From Cysteiniphilum litorale (GTDB taxonomy: Bacteria > Pseudomonadota > Gammaproteobacteria > Francisellales > Francisellaceae): a stretch of DNA of 64,000 nt. Under the pieces are notes generated by a model. That model saw only the letters and a list, made by a program, of their open reading frames with translations, made no database searches and was not told the DNA's origin. Shown one piece after another: positions 44,542 through 54,645 of this stretch (its first letter is position 1; every line of letters starts with the position of its first letter). Location: NCBI RefSeq assembly GCF_003428165.1, contig NZ_QLIQ01000005.1, positions 45,615 to 109,614 of the forward strand. Reading direction: 5' to 3'. The translations under genes and the position numbers were made by a program.

Positions 44542-45248
44542 AGAAAATATACTGTGTATTCGTGGGAAGCACTTTGCCATTGCTTGGCTTCTCATCTGGG
44601 TATAATCCTCAGTTAAATGTTTCATTAAAAAACAATTGCCCCTACCCACTAAAAATAACTGTGGCACAGTTAAATGATGATTACAATGTGATTGCTGGCA
44701 AAGAAGTTACAACAACTGTCTTATCAGGACAAACAATAAAAAATGTGGCGACATATGGTACCCCCAATATAGAGGTTTCGGATAATAAAGGTGGCTATAT
44801 GATTGTTAACTTATCAGATCACTACTCTGCTTGGACGGGATGGTGGGGACATGTAGGTAAAATAAAAGGCAATGACTATGCTGATCTTGTGCGTGGTGAC
44901 TGGAGTGAGGATAATGATGGAGATATAGCCAATGCGCAAGCAACAGCTTGCAGTCGTACTTCGGTTTTGCCTATTGGGTTAGGAAATATATCAGTCAAAG
45001 AAAATGGTCAAGATATTTTTTATCGTGATCTTGATATTAATAATGGTGTTTATCAGGTGTTTTTTAGTGCTAGCCCGACTATGTGTACTATTAGTAAAGG
45101 TAATATAAATTGTGATAATACAAATGTTGGCTACACAAAGGTAGGAGATAGTGTGATATTTATTTGTCAACATAAAAATCAAGGATCTCCTGTTTGTAGT
45201 TGGCTATCCAATAAATCATCTGATATGAAGAGTATCTCTATTTATTAA
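44535..45248 (+). CDS. Secreted protein of unknown function
   Basis: Exported protein of 237 residues with a signal peptide (about 1-21). The mature part begins LNVSLKNNCPYPLKITV, a beta-strand pattern with an early cysteine that recalls pore-forming or thaumatin-like beta-sandwich folds, but no family is certain. Trp-rich segment (AWTGWWGHVG) and four more cysteines downstream. The minus-strand neighbour also starts its mature part with a Cys/beta pattern (LCIENDLAFPVHLKTG), so the two convergent genes may encode related folds. Likely periplasmic or secreted. Confidence 0.6.
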   Translation: MLKKIYCVFVGSTLPLLGFSSGYNPQLNVSLKNNCPYPLKITVAQLNDDYNVIAGKEVTTTVLSGQTIKNVATYGTPNIEVSDNKGGYMIVNLSDHYSAWTGWWGHVGKIKGNDYADLVRGDWSEDNDGDIANAQATACSRTSVLPIGLGNISVKENGQDIFYRDLDINNGVYQVFFSASPTMCTISKGNINCDNTNVGYTKVGDSVIFICQHKNQGSPVCSWLSNKSSDMKSISIY

Positions 45249-45252
45249 TACT

Positions 45253-46350
45253 TCAATACTGGTATGCTTGCCAACCTTCTTTCTTAAACTCATTACATTT
45301 GTTGGCATTATTAATGAAGTTAAATGTTATATCTTTAGTTAAATCTATGTTATCTGTTGTTGGAATATCTATCTTATCAAAATTAATTATGAAACATTCT
45401 TGAGGGTAATCTGACCAAAAAAGTGTGTGTTTTATATTATACTTTGTATCAAAAACACCAAGCTTAATGCCAAGAAATATATTTGCCTCATTGGTATTAC
45501 TAACAATAAGTTGCATTTGACTTTGCCCTATTTGCATCGGGCATGAATAAGCATTTAATCCACCCGACATCAGCGGGTCTGGGATGGCGCTACATCCTTG
45601 CATACTAGGGGCGCTTAGAATGGTGGAAACTAGGTCGTCACCACCTTCCATGTTTATATATTTTTTAAAGACATCATCATTTTGTTGGCTAATCAACAAA
45701 TTTTGCGATTGAGGAATGATTAAGGTAGTCTGATTGATGCCAATTTTGAAAGTAGGGATATTAACACTACTAGTGCTGATATTTTTGAATTGGAGATTGT
45801 ACTTTTTATCTTGAGGAGGTGACGGCGAGGGTTGATTTGGCACCTGAGAGGACACCTTAAATAGTGCGCAGCTTTTACCATTTGAACACTCAAAACCAGA
45901 AGAATAATTAGGTTTAATTTCCCAGTTAATGTTGGAACTTCTTTCGCCAATCAACGCTGAGTTATCAGTAACGGTCCAAAAATAGCCTGTATTTGTGGTG
46001 CAAGATTTTCCAATACATACGTTAGGAATGTTTGCTAAGGAAAAATCAGACCGTTGACCGTTAATGTAAAGCGCAAAAGCTATTTGTCTATGGTTTTGAA
46101 CATAAGTATTGATTTCTTCTCGTTGGCAGATTGTAGTATTAGCTGTGATAATTGAATTATCAAGATTGTGATCAGGGCGAGAATCACCATCCCAGTCTTC
46201 ATTGGTCATAGTTCCTGTTTTAAGGTGAACGGGGAAAGCCAAGTCATTTTCAATGCATAGCGTGGTATCCCATGATGAGGCTATGACATTTTGTGTCACT
46301 AGATTGCACAAGAAAAGCAAACTAATTGATGGAAGTTTATTTATTATCAT
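45253..46350 (-). CDS. Secreted protein of unknown function, two repeated halves possible
   Basis: Exported protein of 365 residues with a signal peptide (about 1-24). An N-terminal domain (about 25-165) with paired cysteines (CIGKSC and FECSNGKSC) is joined by a Pro/Ser/Gln linker (NQPSPSPPQ) to a second beta-rich domain (about 185-365), which again begins with a strand plus turn (YNLQFKNISTSSVNI). Ends four bases from the convergent gene. Not recognised. The domain starts resemble that of the neighbour at 44535, so all may be aegerolysin-like or other beta-sandwich proteins, without proof. Confidence 0.55.
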   Translation of the reverse strand: MIINKLPSISLLFLCNLVTQNVIASSWDTTLCIENDLAFPVHLKTGTMTNEDWDGDSRPDHNLDNSIITANTTICQREEINTYVQNHRQIAFALYINGQRSDFSLANIPNVCIGKSCTTNTGYFWTVTDNSALIGERSSNINWEIKPNYSSGFECSNGKSCALFKVSSQVPNQPSPSPPQDKKYNLQFKNISTSSVNIPTFKIGINQTTLIIPQSQNLLISQQNDDVFKKYINMEGGDDLVSTILSAPSMQGCSAIPDPLMSGGLNAYSCPMQIGQSQMQLIVSNTNEANIFLGIKLGVFDTKYNIKHTLFWSDYPQECFIINFDKIDIPTTDNIDLTKDITFNFINNANKCNEFKKEGWQAYQY

Positions 46351-46634
46351 TATTATTAAATCATTTTGTGATTTTAATGTGATATGGATGTTGAGCTTTT
46401 TTTTGATCTATATCAAATAAAAAAATAGTTGAAATAATAAATATTTTATAATTGTATTCACCTTAAAGTTATTAATTTTGCCAGTTTAAGAGATATAAAG
46501 CAGTGGTTTCACGTAAAATATTAAAATTAATTTAACGTTTTGCTTATATTTAATCAATAAAGTTGTCCTTAATTTCTATTGGTCTACATTGATTCTGCTG
46601 ATTTCAAATCACTAATTATTAGGAGAGCAATTAC

Positions 46635-49600
46635 ATGACAAAGTCTAATGATATAATAACAAGAAATGACAAACAAAATACCAAATTTAAATACAAGTTA
46701 TTAACCTTGGGTATTCTAGCGACTATAGGCATGCTGAGTTTAACTGGGTGTGGTGGTGGAGGTTCGGGATCTAACTCCTCAAACCCCAATCCTCCATCGC
46801 CAAAAGTAGGGGTTACGATCGATAATTCTTTGCCAGAAACTGCGCTTGTACGCAATGATGCATTATTAGATTTAACTGTTCATAATGATGATACAAAATC
46901 CAATACATATTATAGTCAAACACAGACACAATTTGCTTTAGCGAACGCTTCGCAAACACTTCATATTCAGCACATCAATTTACCCGAAAGCAGCTCAATG
47001 CAATACAAGATTGCCAATGCACATCAACAAAACAGCTGTTGCAATACAACCGATGGAAGTAATTGTAATGTGACAGTAAGTGATGGTCATGCGTGTGAAT
47101 TAAGTATTAATGTTTCAAGTGCAAAGCCTCAGCTACTGAATGACAAAATCGATATTGTCACAGATAAACAAACTTATTCGATTCCAGTAAAAATTAATTA
47201 TCTGGCTAATGATTCTAAGTATCAATTCCCACAGTTAGCTATTAATGGTCAAGTAACCATAGTGCCAGGAAGTACCGTTAGTCTTAGCGTAAAAAATACA
47301 GATCAACATCAAGCCATTAATGATTTGCAAGTTCATTTGCCAAGCTGGTTAGTTAAATTGGCTAAAAATATGCAATTAACAAGAGTCAATAATCTTGCAC
47401 CTGGTGAATCACAGACTTTTAGTTTTGCACTGGATGCTAATCAAGCAACCATTGATGCATTGAAAGCAAATTTGCAAGCGCTAAATGCTAATCAAACGAC
47501 CCATCAAATAAGTATTACTGCAGCAAATATCAAAGCTATTTACCCACAGATTAGTGCCAGTATCGACCCTGTAAACTTGAGTGATCAAATTGATTTTAAT
47601 AAGCCCGCTGAGCAACAAATTAAGCTTATGAATGGTGCTAATCAACCAATCAAAATAAGCACGATACAATCAACTTTACCAAACGGTGTGACTATTAATA
47701 CTAAGGGCTCAACATGCCAACAAGGTAGTGAGATTAAAGCAAATAGTCAATGCGAATTAGCCATTGATGCAGGTGCTGATGCCATTGGGCAAGGAAAAAT
47801 TGTATTTACGTTTGGTCTGAATGCTTACACTTTTAGCAAGGCTACAGCAATTAACATTGGCAAAGTAGCGATCAAACCTCATTCAACCATGATTAATATC
47901 CCAACCACAGGGAGTGAGCAAACAAAAATGACTGTGATCAACACCGGAGCTTTCGCTTGGCAGCCGAGTACACAAGCGAGTGATTATCTTATTACAGCGG
48001 ATCCAGTTGCTAAAATATCACCCAAAGGGTTGTCAATTGTGAGCTCAAAAGATGCTGATAATTGCCTGTCTGGGAATCTGGTCTCTCCTGGAAAAAGTTG
48101 CAGCATTGTGTTTAATGCAGACAGCACGCTTAAAAATGCTATTTACAATTTTACGATTAAAGCAGCAAATAATTTAGATAAAGAATCGACAACGACATTA
48201 ACGACGACGGGTGTTCATGCTTATATTGATACATCATATAACATGTATCAAGGGGTAAAAAGGGTAGTGCTTGCGAATGATAGTAACAAAGATGTCAATT
48301 TTACGACGCAGACTTTGAAGCTATTTAGCATATACAATGGCAAAAATGCCAACACGGATAAAGGTCCATGGTGCACCAGTATTACGTGCCCAAATAGTTG
48401 CGTCAGTGATGCAAAGGATCAAAATACCTATGAATTAAATGCAGGTAAATCATGCTATCTATATCTGCACAGCAATGCTGAGGCACCTATGATTAAAGTA
48501 GGAAACTCTGATAGTGAAACACTGTCTATCACAACCAAAACTGATAAGTTTGCCTTTTCGCTACAAAGTAAGCCTGTTTTATATGTTGGCGGAGCATTTA
48601 CTGCAACCGATCAAGGAAGACAAGCTATAAATAATATTGCTATGTGGGATGGGCAGTCTTGGCAACCTTTGGCGCAAGGTGTCGATAATAGCGTTAATAC
48701 CGTAAAAGTTGCTGCAGATGGGAACGTTTATGTTGGTGGGAAATTTGATTATTTTAATGCGGGTAAGGTGCCAGCAAATCTAATTGGTCAATGGGATGGG
48801 CATCAATGGCAAACGCTAGATGGTGGTCTAAAAGGTGCTAATGCTAAGGATGCACAGGTCTTTGCCATGGATTTTACGCCAAATGGTAGTTTATTTGTTG
48901 GAGGAAGCTTTAATGATTCCAACAATACGAAATTAAACAATATTGCTCAGTGGCAAAGTAACAAGTGGATACCTTTAGCAAATGGTCTGAATGGTCCAGT
49001 TTATACGATATCATCTCTAGGTAAGCTAAATATTGCTGATCACCCTCAAGATGATGATATTCTTATTGGCGGAAAATTTGTATTGTCATCTGGAGATCAT
49101 GTAGCACAAAACATAGCAACTTGGGCTCAGGGTAAGTTTATTGATTTTGGTGGTGATGTCAAAGTAACTGGTGGATCAGTAAAAGCGATTATTAGTAGCA
49201 ATAAAGATAATCAACTGCATGCAATCATTGGTGGTGAGTTTACAGGCATTAATAATACAGCAGATACAAACCATATATTCTCTCTCAGCTCTGCAGGAAT
49301 ACAGTCGATGACAAAGGATGCTGCAAATTTAGGTAATGTATATGCACTGGCAGGGGATCACCATCAGGATGTTTATGTAGGAGGGGACTTTTTAAACCTA
49401 GGCGGTGAGCAGCTCAATCATATTGCTGTCATCCAAGATGAAGCTTGGCATCAATTGGGTAGTGGCGTTGATGGGCAGGTTGACGTCATTGCACCCGAGT
49501 ATTTTAACAATACCGCATCATTGTATGTTGGCGGTAAATTTAAACATGCTGGGGAAAGTTCCGCACAAGGTATTGCACTATGGGATGGTGAAAGTGACAT

Positions 49601-49691
49601 GTGGCAATCAGTTGGTGGTAGTCTTAATGGTAATGTCAATGCATTGGCTTATGGCAATATTATGCAAATTAAGCCTATTGCGGCAGGTTAG
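46635..49691 (+). CDS. Large lipoprotein with Ig-like region and seven-repeat beta-propeller
   Basis: Surface or periplasmic lipoprotein of 1018 residues. Lipobox LTGC (Cys39) is followed by Gly/Ser/Pro. Residues about 55-640 look like successive beta-sandwich modules with single Cys pairs. From about 650 to 1008 there are seven repeats of roughly 50 residues. Each begins with a VGG.F-type motif (YVGGAF, YVGGKF, FVGGSF, LIGGKF, IIGGEF, YVGGDF, YVGGKF), and most continue with a WDG..W pattern, so a seven-bladed propeller is likely. TTGTCC (46563) and TACATT (46585) with a 16-base spacer may be its promoter. AGGAGAG precedes the ATG. Function is probably binding or adhesion. Confidence 0.75.
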   Translation: MTKSNDIITRNDKQNTKFKYKLLTLGILATIGMLSLTGCGGGGSGSNSSNPNPPSPKVGVTIDNSLPETALVRNDALLDLTVHNDDTKSNTYYSQTQTQFALANASQTLHIQHINLPESSSMQYKIANAHQQNSCCNTTDGSNCNVTVSDGHACELSINVSSAKPQLLNDKIDIVTDKQTYSIPVKINYLANDSKYQFPQLAINGQVTIVPGSTVSLSVKNTDQHQAINDLQVHLPSWLVKLAKNMQLTRVNNLAPGESQTFSFALDANQATIDALKANLQALNANQTTHQISITAANIKAIYPQISASIDPVNLSDQIDFNKPAEQQIKLMNGANQPIKISTIQSTLPNGVTINTKGSTCQQGSEIKANSQCELAIDAGADAIGQGKIVFTFGLNAYTFSKATAINIGKVAIKPHSTMINIPTTGSEQTKMTVINTGAFAWQPSTQASDYLITADPVAKISPKGLSIVSSKDADNCLSGNLVSPGKSCSIVFNADSTLKNAIYNFTIKAANNLDKESTTTLTTTGVHAYIDTSYNMYQGVKRVVLANDSNKDVNFTTQTLKLFSIYNGKNANTDKGPWCTSITCPNSCVSDAKDQNTYELNAGKSCYLYLHSNAEAPMIKVGNSDSETLSITTKTDKFAFSLQSKPVLYVGGAFTATDQGRQAINNIAMWDGQSWQPLAQGVDNSVNTVKVAADGNVYVGGKFDYFNAGKVPANLIGQWDGHQWQTLDGGLKGANAKDAQVFAMDFTPNGSLFVGGSFNDSNNTKLNNIAQWQSNKWIPLANGLNGPVYTISSLGKLNIADHPQDDDILIGGKFVLSSGDHVAQNIATWAQGKFIDFGGDVKVTGGSVKAIISSNKDNQLHAIIGGEFTGINNTADTNHIFSLSSAGIQSMTKDAANLGNVYALAGDHHQDVYVGGDFLNLGGEQLNHIAVIQDEAWHQLGSGVDGQVDVIAPEYFNNTASLYVGGKFKHAGESSAQGIALWDGESDMWQSVGGSLNGNVNALAYGNIMQIKPIAAG

Positions 49692-49707
49692 TAATTCTTC
49701 TAATCCT

Positions 49708-49729
49708 CATCACAAGATCATTTGTGATG
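49708..49729 (+). terminator. Hairpin after the propeller lipoprotein gene
   Basis: CATCACAA (49708-49715) and TTGTGATG (49722-49729) form a perfect 8-bp stem with a six-base loop, 17 bases after the stop codon. The following bases are not a clean T-run, so it is terminator-like only. Confidence 0.45.
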
Positions 49730-49844
49730 GGTGATTTAAGCGACAGTAATATGGGCAAATTATCACGTATTCATACGTGTTGAGTTAGAAATTCTGTAAT
49801 TGAATAATATAACGCCTAAACTCTAGCTCTATACAGGAATAAAA

Positions 49845-50450
49845 ATGGACAAAATATCTTTCTTTGAACTCGATAATGAATATCGTCTAATCAGTATGAA
49901 CCAAAGATTCATGGATGATATCAAATTGAAAGAAAAAGACCTTCTTGGTAAGACTGCTCTCGAAATCCCATCAAAAAAGGCCTTTCAACAAATGTATGAC
50001 CTTGGTAATCAGGAGGCCATTTTATCAAAAGGTATCTCTGTGCGAAAGGATATGGCATTATTTAATGATGGCGTAAAGCCCATTATTACCACAAAGAAAT
50101 ATATCAACCACAATAATATCTATATTCGAGGATTTTATTTTCCTTTTGAGCAAAACGCTACTGAGGTATCAGGTAAAAAAATTATCATTAATAATTATTT
50201 AAAAGAGGTTAAACTTTCTGCACTCAATTTTTATGTACTGTCATTAAAATGTTCTGGCATGACGAACACGGATATAGCACAACGTGTTTTTAGAGCCGAA
50301 TCAACGATACGTAATATGATTTTAGATATGTTTTGCACCTTTGGAGTATATGATATTGTTACGTTATCCAGATATTACTTTCTGGGGGAGTGGCTTAATC
50401 ATACAAGTATCAAATTTATGCAGCAAAACCTTAATACTCTAAAAGGATAA
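49845..50450 (+). CDS. PAS-like LuxR-type regulator
   Basis: Protein of 201 residues. The N-terminal ~100 residues look like a PAS domain (FFELDNEYRLISMNQRFMDDI followed by LLGKTALEI). The C-terminal part is a LuxR-type HTH (VKLSALNFYVLSLKCSGMTNTDIA, then ESTIRN). The GLGK-like and DIQ loops are as in the PAS pair of the kinase at 718. AGGA lies before the ATG. It sits between two exported-protein genes and is one of three LuxR-type regulators in the window. Ligand and targets unknown. Confidence 0.7.
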   Translation: MDKISFFELDNEYRLISMNQRFMDDIKLKEKDLLGKTALEIPSKKAFQQMYDLGNQEAILSKGISVRKDMALFNDGVKPIITTKKYINHNNIYIRGFYFPFEQNATEVSGKKIIINNYLKEVKLSALNFYVLSLKCSGMTNTDIAQRVFRAESTIRNMILDMFCTFGVYDIVTLSRYYFLGEWLNHTSIKFMQQNLNTLKG

Positions 50451-50591
50451 AGTTATTCAAATTGTCTGGAATCAAATATGTGCCAAGAAAACAACTTGAT
50501 ACGCTTTCCTACAATTTGATTATTTATATATCTCTATAATATATCCTATGATTGGGTTTGGGTCTGTGGAAGATACAAGAATGAGAGGGTC

Positions 50592-51941
50592 ATGAGGAGG
50601 CTCACAGTACAAAAATGTTGGCGTGGAGTTATATGTCTTATTATATCTTCTCTTATATCATCGATAAATGCTAACGAGAATTTTTATATTGTACTTGAAA
50701 ACCGTTGCCAAGCCGATATATCAATAAATATAAAACAACACGCAGATCATGTGTCAAAGTATAAGCGATATACTGTTGGTACTCTTTCTTCAAAAACTAT
50801 AGGCATGTTTGAAGCAGAACCGTATCATCTGTGGATTCGTATTCATAAGCATTGGCGACAACTACATTTACAACCTCATCATCGATATATTGGAGCTGAC
50901 TGGCTTTCCGTAATTGGAGTGGCGTTACAGCCAAAAAGTTACGTTAGCTGGCATTGGTGGAATCCTTTTCCATCATTTACCTTACTATTTTGCCCTGAGG
51001 CGATTGATCTTGATAACAATAAATTATTCGACAGCGTGGATAAAGTTTTATTTTTAGGAGACAGTCTCAGTGACAAGGGAACTTTGCACAAATTTACACT
51101 AGGAAGTTTACCCAAATCCCCACCATACTATAACGGTGCTTTCTCCAATGGGCGTCCATGGACAGTGCGTTTGGCTGAGGATTTGCAAATGCATGATATT
51201 GCCGCAGAAAATTATGCAGTTGGTGGAGCATCGGCACGGTGGCATTTATGGCATGGACTTCCATATTCGTTTGATTTTGAAATTGATACATATCTTTTTA
51301 ACAATGAACCAAGCATACGCAATCGGCATATTGCTTTTGTTTTGGTTGGTGCCAATGACTATCCAATGCAGCAATATACTGACAAGCAAATAAAAGAGAT
51401 CACAATTGAAACCATCAATATAATTAATGCAGGACTCGATCGATTACTACGTGCTGGAGTGACACGTTTTGTGATTTTAGGATTGCCTGACTTAGGACTT
51501 ACACCAAAAGCACGGCAACTTCATATAACTCAAAGCATGAGCGCTGTTACTAAAGAACACAATCGCCAACTCGTGAGTATGATTGAACGGTATCGTGCAC
51601 AACATGCCACGTCTGATTACCAATTTCACCACATTGATATATTTGATATGTTATCTGAACTAGTGAGTGATCAGAGTCAAATTAATGCACGATATGGATT
51701 AGCAATTGAAAACCTAATGGAACCTTGTTGGAATGGAAATTATAGTACCTATTCGACAGAATCAGTAATTAATGGAGGGGTGACCGTCGCAACAACTGAA
51801 ATTTGTGCTTATCCTGAACATCATTTATTTTGGGACGAGATGCATCCCACGCAAACAGCACATGATCTACTTTACCGATATATTCGTGAGAAACTAGGAA
51901 TTAAAGCGCATACAACAAGAGATGAAATTGAGGTTTGTTAA
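50592..51941 (+). CDS. Secreted GDSL-family lipase/acyltransferase
   Basis: Exported SGNH-hydrolase of 449 residues. After a signal peptide comes an N-terminal beta-rich domain (about 28-145; begins FYIVLENRCQADISI, like the neighbours at 44535 and 45253). The catalytic domain has Ser158 in FLGDSLSD (block I), Gly in AVGGASA (block II), Asn255 in GAND (block III) and Asp415/His418 in DEMHPT (block V), so all catalytic residues are present. Related secreted enzymes are PlaA/PlaC of Legionella and GCAT, which act on phospholipids and cholesterol. The start ATG 50592 follows GAGAGGG. Confidence 0.85.
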   Translation: MRRLTVQKCWRGVICLIISSLISSINANENFYIVLENRCQADISINIKQHADHVSKYKRYTVGTLSSKTIGMFEAEPYHLWIRIHKHWRQLHLQPHHRYIGADWLSVIGVALQPKSYVSWHWWNPFPSFTLLFCPEAIDLDNNKLFDSVDKVLFLGDSLSDKGTLHKFTLGSLPKSPPYYNGAFSNGRPWTVRLAEDLQMHDIAAENYAVGGASARWHLWHGLPYSFDFEIDTYLFNNEPSIRNRHIAFVLVGANDYPMQQYTDKQIKEITIETINIINAGLDRLLRAGVTRFVILGLPDLGLTPKARQLHITQSMSAVTKEHNRQLVSMIERYRAQHATSDYQFHHIDIFDMLSELVSDQSQINARYGLAIENLMEPCWNGNYSTYSTESVINGGVTVATTEICAYPEHHLFWDEMHPTQTAHDLLYRYIREKLGIKAHTTRDEIEVC

Positions 51942-52239
51942 TATCAATGCTGAAACTTGCAAAAATAAAATTATTATAAAAGTTAAGTCCACGCAGTTGC
52001 CATTTATACAATGCACGATATCATAGCCAAATCTGTCGATTGTACTCGTCATAAGCCATTTTGCAGTGTCTGGTTGTTAAGTGATTTGTGATGGATATAA
52101 CCAATAGATGATAAGATATAGTGGGTATATTTGAATAAATTTCAAAATTTAATCTTTTCGATGATGAGTAATCCTTAATGAAAAATTTGCACCATAAAGC
52201 ATGGTGCTGTGTCAAACCGTATATATGGGAATTTATATC

Positions 52240-53022
52240 ATGAACTTATGTCGCATAGCTGAGTCACTGGGGCTATATGGCCATGTTGAGCCAATCATTA
52301 AAGTGCTAAAGTGCGCTGGAATAGATTATTCTACAACCAGCGATGCTGGGGCATGGTGCTTACCTTTATATCACCATCGTTATGCCAACAGAATGCACTT
52401 AAACACGCTATATCGATTTCAAGATCCATATCACAATAATAGCTATATTGATTTTTTACCAAAAATATTATCATTAGCAGATATTGCTACATTATCTGAT
52501 CAAAGTGAACTTTGGAAACCGCTACTCAATCCAATAAATAGCGATACGCCACCTTGCTTTGCAATGTCTTTTGTTTTTAATTATGAATATGTTAAGCATC
52601 GCTTTGTATTCTACTACACTGATTGGAAAGACCTGATTCACTTTTATGTTAACCTGATTAATATTCCCCAAAAAATTATGCCTGTAATATCGATTTTAAA
52701 ATCAACTATGCTTGAAAATTTTACGCCATTTTTTATTGCTAAAGATAAACTTAATTCTCTTAATTTGAGCCATTATGCTCTATCATTATCTGAAAATAGC
52801 AATTTGCTAAATACTGAGAATAAATTAAATAATAATGAACTCAATTTACTTAGGTTATTAGCGCTTGGCATTAATAAGACCAGTGAATTAGCCAAGCAAC
52901 TGCACGTATCGGTAAGAACTATCGAAGATTATACACAAAATATCAGGAAGAAATTAAAGTTAGTCAATCGTTATGAGCTACATGATTATGCTAGAAAGTT
53001 TCAAATACTGCAGTCGAGCTGA
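52240..53022 (+). CDS. LuxR-type HTH transcriptional regulator
   Basis: Protein of 260 residues. The C-terminal HTH begins LNNNELNLLRLLALGINKTSELA and includes HVSVRTIEDYTQNIRKKLKL. The N-terminal ~190 residues show no autoinducer or receiver signature. ATG 52240 is preferred over upstream starts because GGGAA lies at the right distance. Similar in plan to the regulator at 2549-3358. It ends 222 bases before the microcin-like gene and is the obvious candidate for its regulator, though this is inference from position. Confidence 0.75.
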   Translation: MNLCRIAESLGLYGHVEPIIKVLKCAGIDYSTTSDAGAWCLPLYHHRYANRMHLNTLYRFQDPYHNNSYIDFLPKILSLADIATLSDQSELWKPLLNPINSDTPPCFAMSFVFNYEYVKHRFVFYYTDWKDLIHFYVNLINIPQKIMPVISILKSTMLENFTPFFIAKDKLNSLNLSHYALSLSENSNLLNTENKLNNNELNLLRLLALGINKTSELAKQLHVSVRTIEDYTQNIRKKLKLVNRYELHDYARKFQILQSS

Positions 53023-53244
53023 AAGTAATTTAAGCAAACTTATAGACCTCTTCTCACTGAAAATACCTGTAATATCCACATTAAACGAGATATAACACAG
53101 CGTTTTGATAAGATATTCGATTTATTATCTATATATGGATCAAAATATGATTTTATACCGATGCGCAACATTTAGCGCACTATGACGTTAGTTTAAAAAC
53201 GATCATATGTAATAAAATTTAAATATCAAAAAAAGGAGATTAAA

Positions 53245-53538
53245 ATGAGAGATTTAAATACTGTTGAATTGCAAGCTGTTGCCGGTGGAGCTGGTATTAT
53301 TGATGGTGGCAATAAAGTGATTGATGGTGCTGGTCATGCTATTCATGGTGCTGTTACTTGGTTTTGGGATACAATAACTGGTGATAGTAAAGATGCAGCT
53401 ACTGCCGCAAAAGAATTCAATGGTGGCATTTCAGAAGCAGCCGATGGAACGCATGAAATACATGACTCTGTTTTTGGTAATAACACTAATCCTAAAACAC
53501 CGAGTACCAATGGCAATAACTCAGGCAGTGCCTTTTAG
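53245..53538 (+). CDS. Double-glycine-leader microcin/bacteriocin-like peptide precursor
   Basis: Precursor of 97 residues. The leader MRDLNTVELQAVAGG has the conserved L..VEL..V.GG pattern cut after GG by C39 peptidases, predicting a mature peptide of 82 residues that starts AGIIDGG. The mature part is Gly/Ala/Asp-rich with an amphipathic or hydrophobic core (AIHGAVTWFWDTI) and a polar Asn/Ser-rich tail. AAGGAG lies six bases before the ATG. The dedicated HlyD-type adaptor and peptidase-exporter follow. An immunity gene is not obvious. A signalling peptide is an alternative to an antibacterial role. Confidence 0.8.
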   Translation: MRDLNTVELQAVAGGAGIIDGGNKVIDGAGHAIHGAVTWFWDTITGDSKDAATAAKEFNGGISEAADGTHEIHDSVFGNNTNPKTPSTNGNNSGSAF

Positions 53539-53556
53539 TTTTTAATTTGTTTCTTC

Positions 53557-53604
53557 CATACTCATCACAAGCCATAGCATAAACTTATGGTTATGGTGAG
53601 TATA
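53557..53604 (+). terminator. Imperfect hairpin between microcin and exporter genes
   Basis: Interrupted inverted repeats (CATACTCA/TGAGTATA outer arms and CCATA/TATGG inner arms) can form a long, bulged hairpin in the 90-base gap. It could attenuate transcription so that more peptide than exporter mRNA is made. Evidence is only the inverted repeat. Confidence 0.3.
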
Positions 53605-53628
53605 CATCTTTGGATTATTATATAAACC

Positions 53629-54645
53629 ATGAGTGACTTATTTCGCAAAGAAGCTCTCGAGGCTAAGCGACAAAAAACGTTTGGTAAAACAACACAAATC
53701 CTTCCTATATCATTAACACTCTGGCTGTGCTTTTTTTTTCTCATTGGTGTGGGCTTAGCTTTTTTTGTTTGCTTAGGCGCATACTCAAAAAAACAAGAAG
53801 TTGTTGGCTTTTTAAAACCTAACAAAGGAATCCTACTGCTTTACCCTCATACAACAGGGACAGTCAAAAGTATTATGGTTAACCAAGGGCAAAGTGTTAA
53901 TAAAAATCAACCATTACTCACTATAGAGTCAAATAATAATGGTATTGATGGTGTAGATTTAACTCAAGCCTCTGAAAAAGAAATTAAAGATCAACTTGAT
54001 TTACAACAGAACATTGTGAAGAATCTTGAATCAGAACTCGGTCGTATGCAAACACTATTGAATAACAATTATATTTCTTTCAGTGACTACCAAAAAAAAT
54101 ATACTCAACTACTAGATGCAAAAAATGAGCTGGATCAGTTAAAACGTCAACAAATAGATACATCAAGAAGCAAAGGATACACCATCACCGCACCAAGCAG
54201 TGGAATTATTGCCTCTCTGAATGCTTTACCTGGTGATAGCGTCAATTTACAAAAGCCACTGCTAAGTATCCTTCCTGAAAATAGTCACTTAACTGCTGAG
54301 CTTTTTGTGACATCACAAGCAGCAGGTTTTGTGCATGTTGGTCAAAAAGTATTATTAAAATATCAAGCTTACCCTTATCAACAATTTGGTGTTTATGATG
54401 CTGTTATTACACAAGTTGGCAAAACGATTATGACATCAGATCAAATCTCGGCACCGATTAAATTAAATCAGCCATTTTATCTTGTCACTGCTAAACTATG
54501 CTCGCAATATGTCTCTGTTTATAACGAGCCACATTTACTTCAATCGGGGATGTTGCTTGATGCACAAATAATAGGTGAAAAACGCACGATTTTACGATGG
54601 ATTTTGGATCCTATTTACAGCCTAAGAGGAAGTTTAACAACATGA
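53629..54645 (+). CDS. HlyD-family membrane-fusion adaptor of the microcin exporter
   Basis: Periplasmic adaptor of 338 residues: short cytoplasmic N-terminus, transmembrane helix (about 27-50), lipoyl-like half (TGTVKSIMVNQGQSV), coiled-coil hairpin (about 110-175), second lipoyl-like half (ITAPSSGIIASLNALPGDSV) and beta-barrel domain. This is the CvaA/HlyD layout used to bridge an inner-membrane ABC exporter and a TolC-like channel. Its stop overlaps the exporter start (ATGA), showing coupling. No outer-membrane channel gene is nearby, so a chromosomal TolC is probably used. Confidence 0.88.
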   Translation: MSDLFRKEALEAKRQKTFGKTTQILPISLTLWLCFFFLIGVGLAFFVCLGAYSKKQEVVGFLKPNKGILLLYPHTTGTVKSIMVNQGQSVNKNQPLLTIESNNNGIDGVDLTQASEKEIKDQLDLQQNIVKNLESELGRMQTLLNNNYISFSDYQKKYTQLLDAKNELDQLKRQQIDTSRSKGYTITAPSSGIIASLNALPGDSVNLQKPLLSILPENSHLTAELFVTSQAAGFVHVGQKVLLKYQAYPYQQFGVYDAVITQVGKTIMTSDQISAPIKLNQPFYLVTAKLCSQYVSVYNEPHLLQSGMLLDAQIIGEKRTILRWILDPIYSLRGSLTT

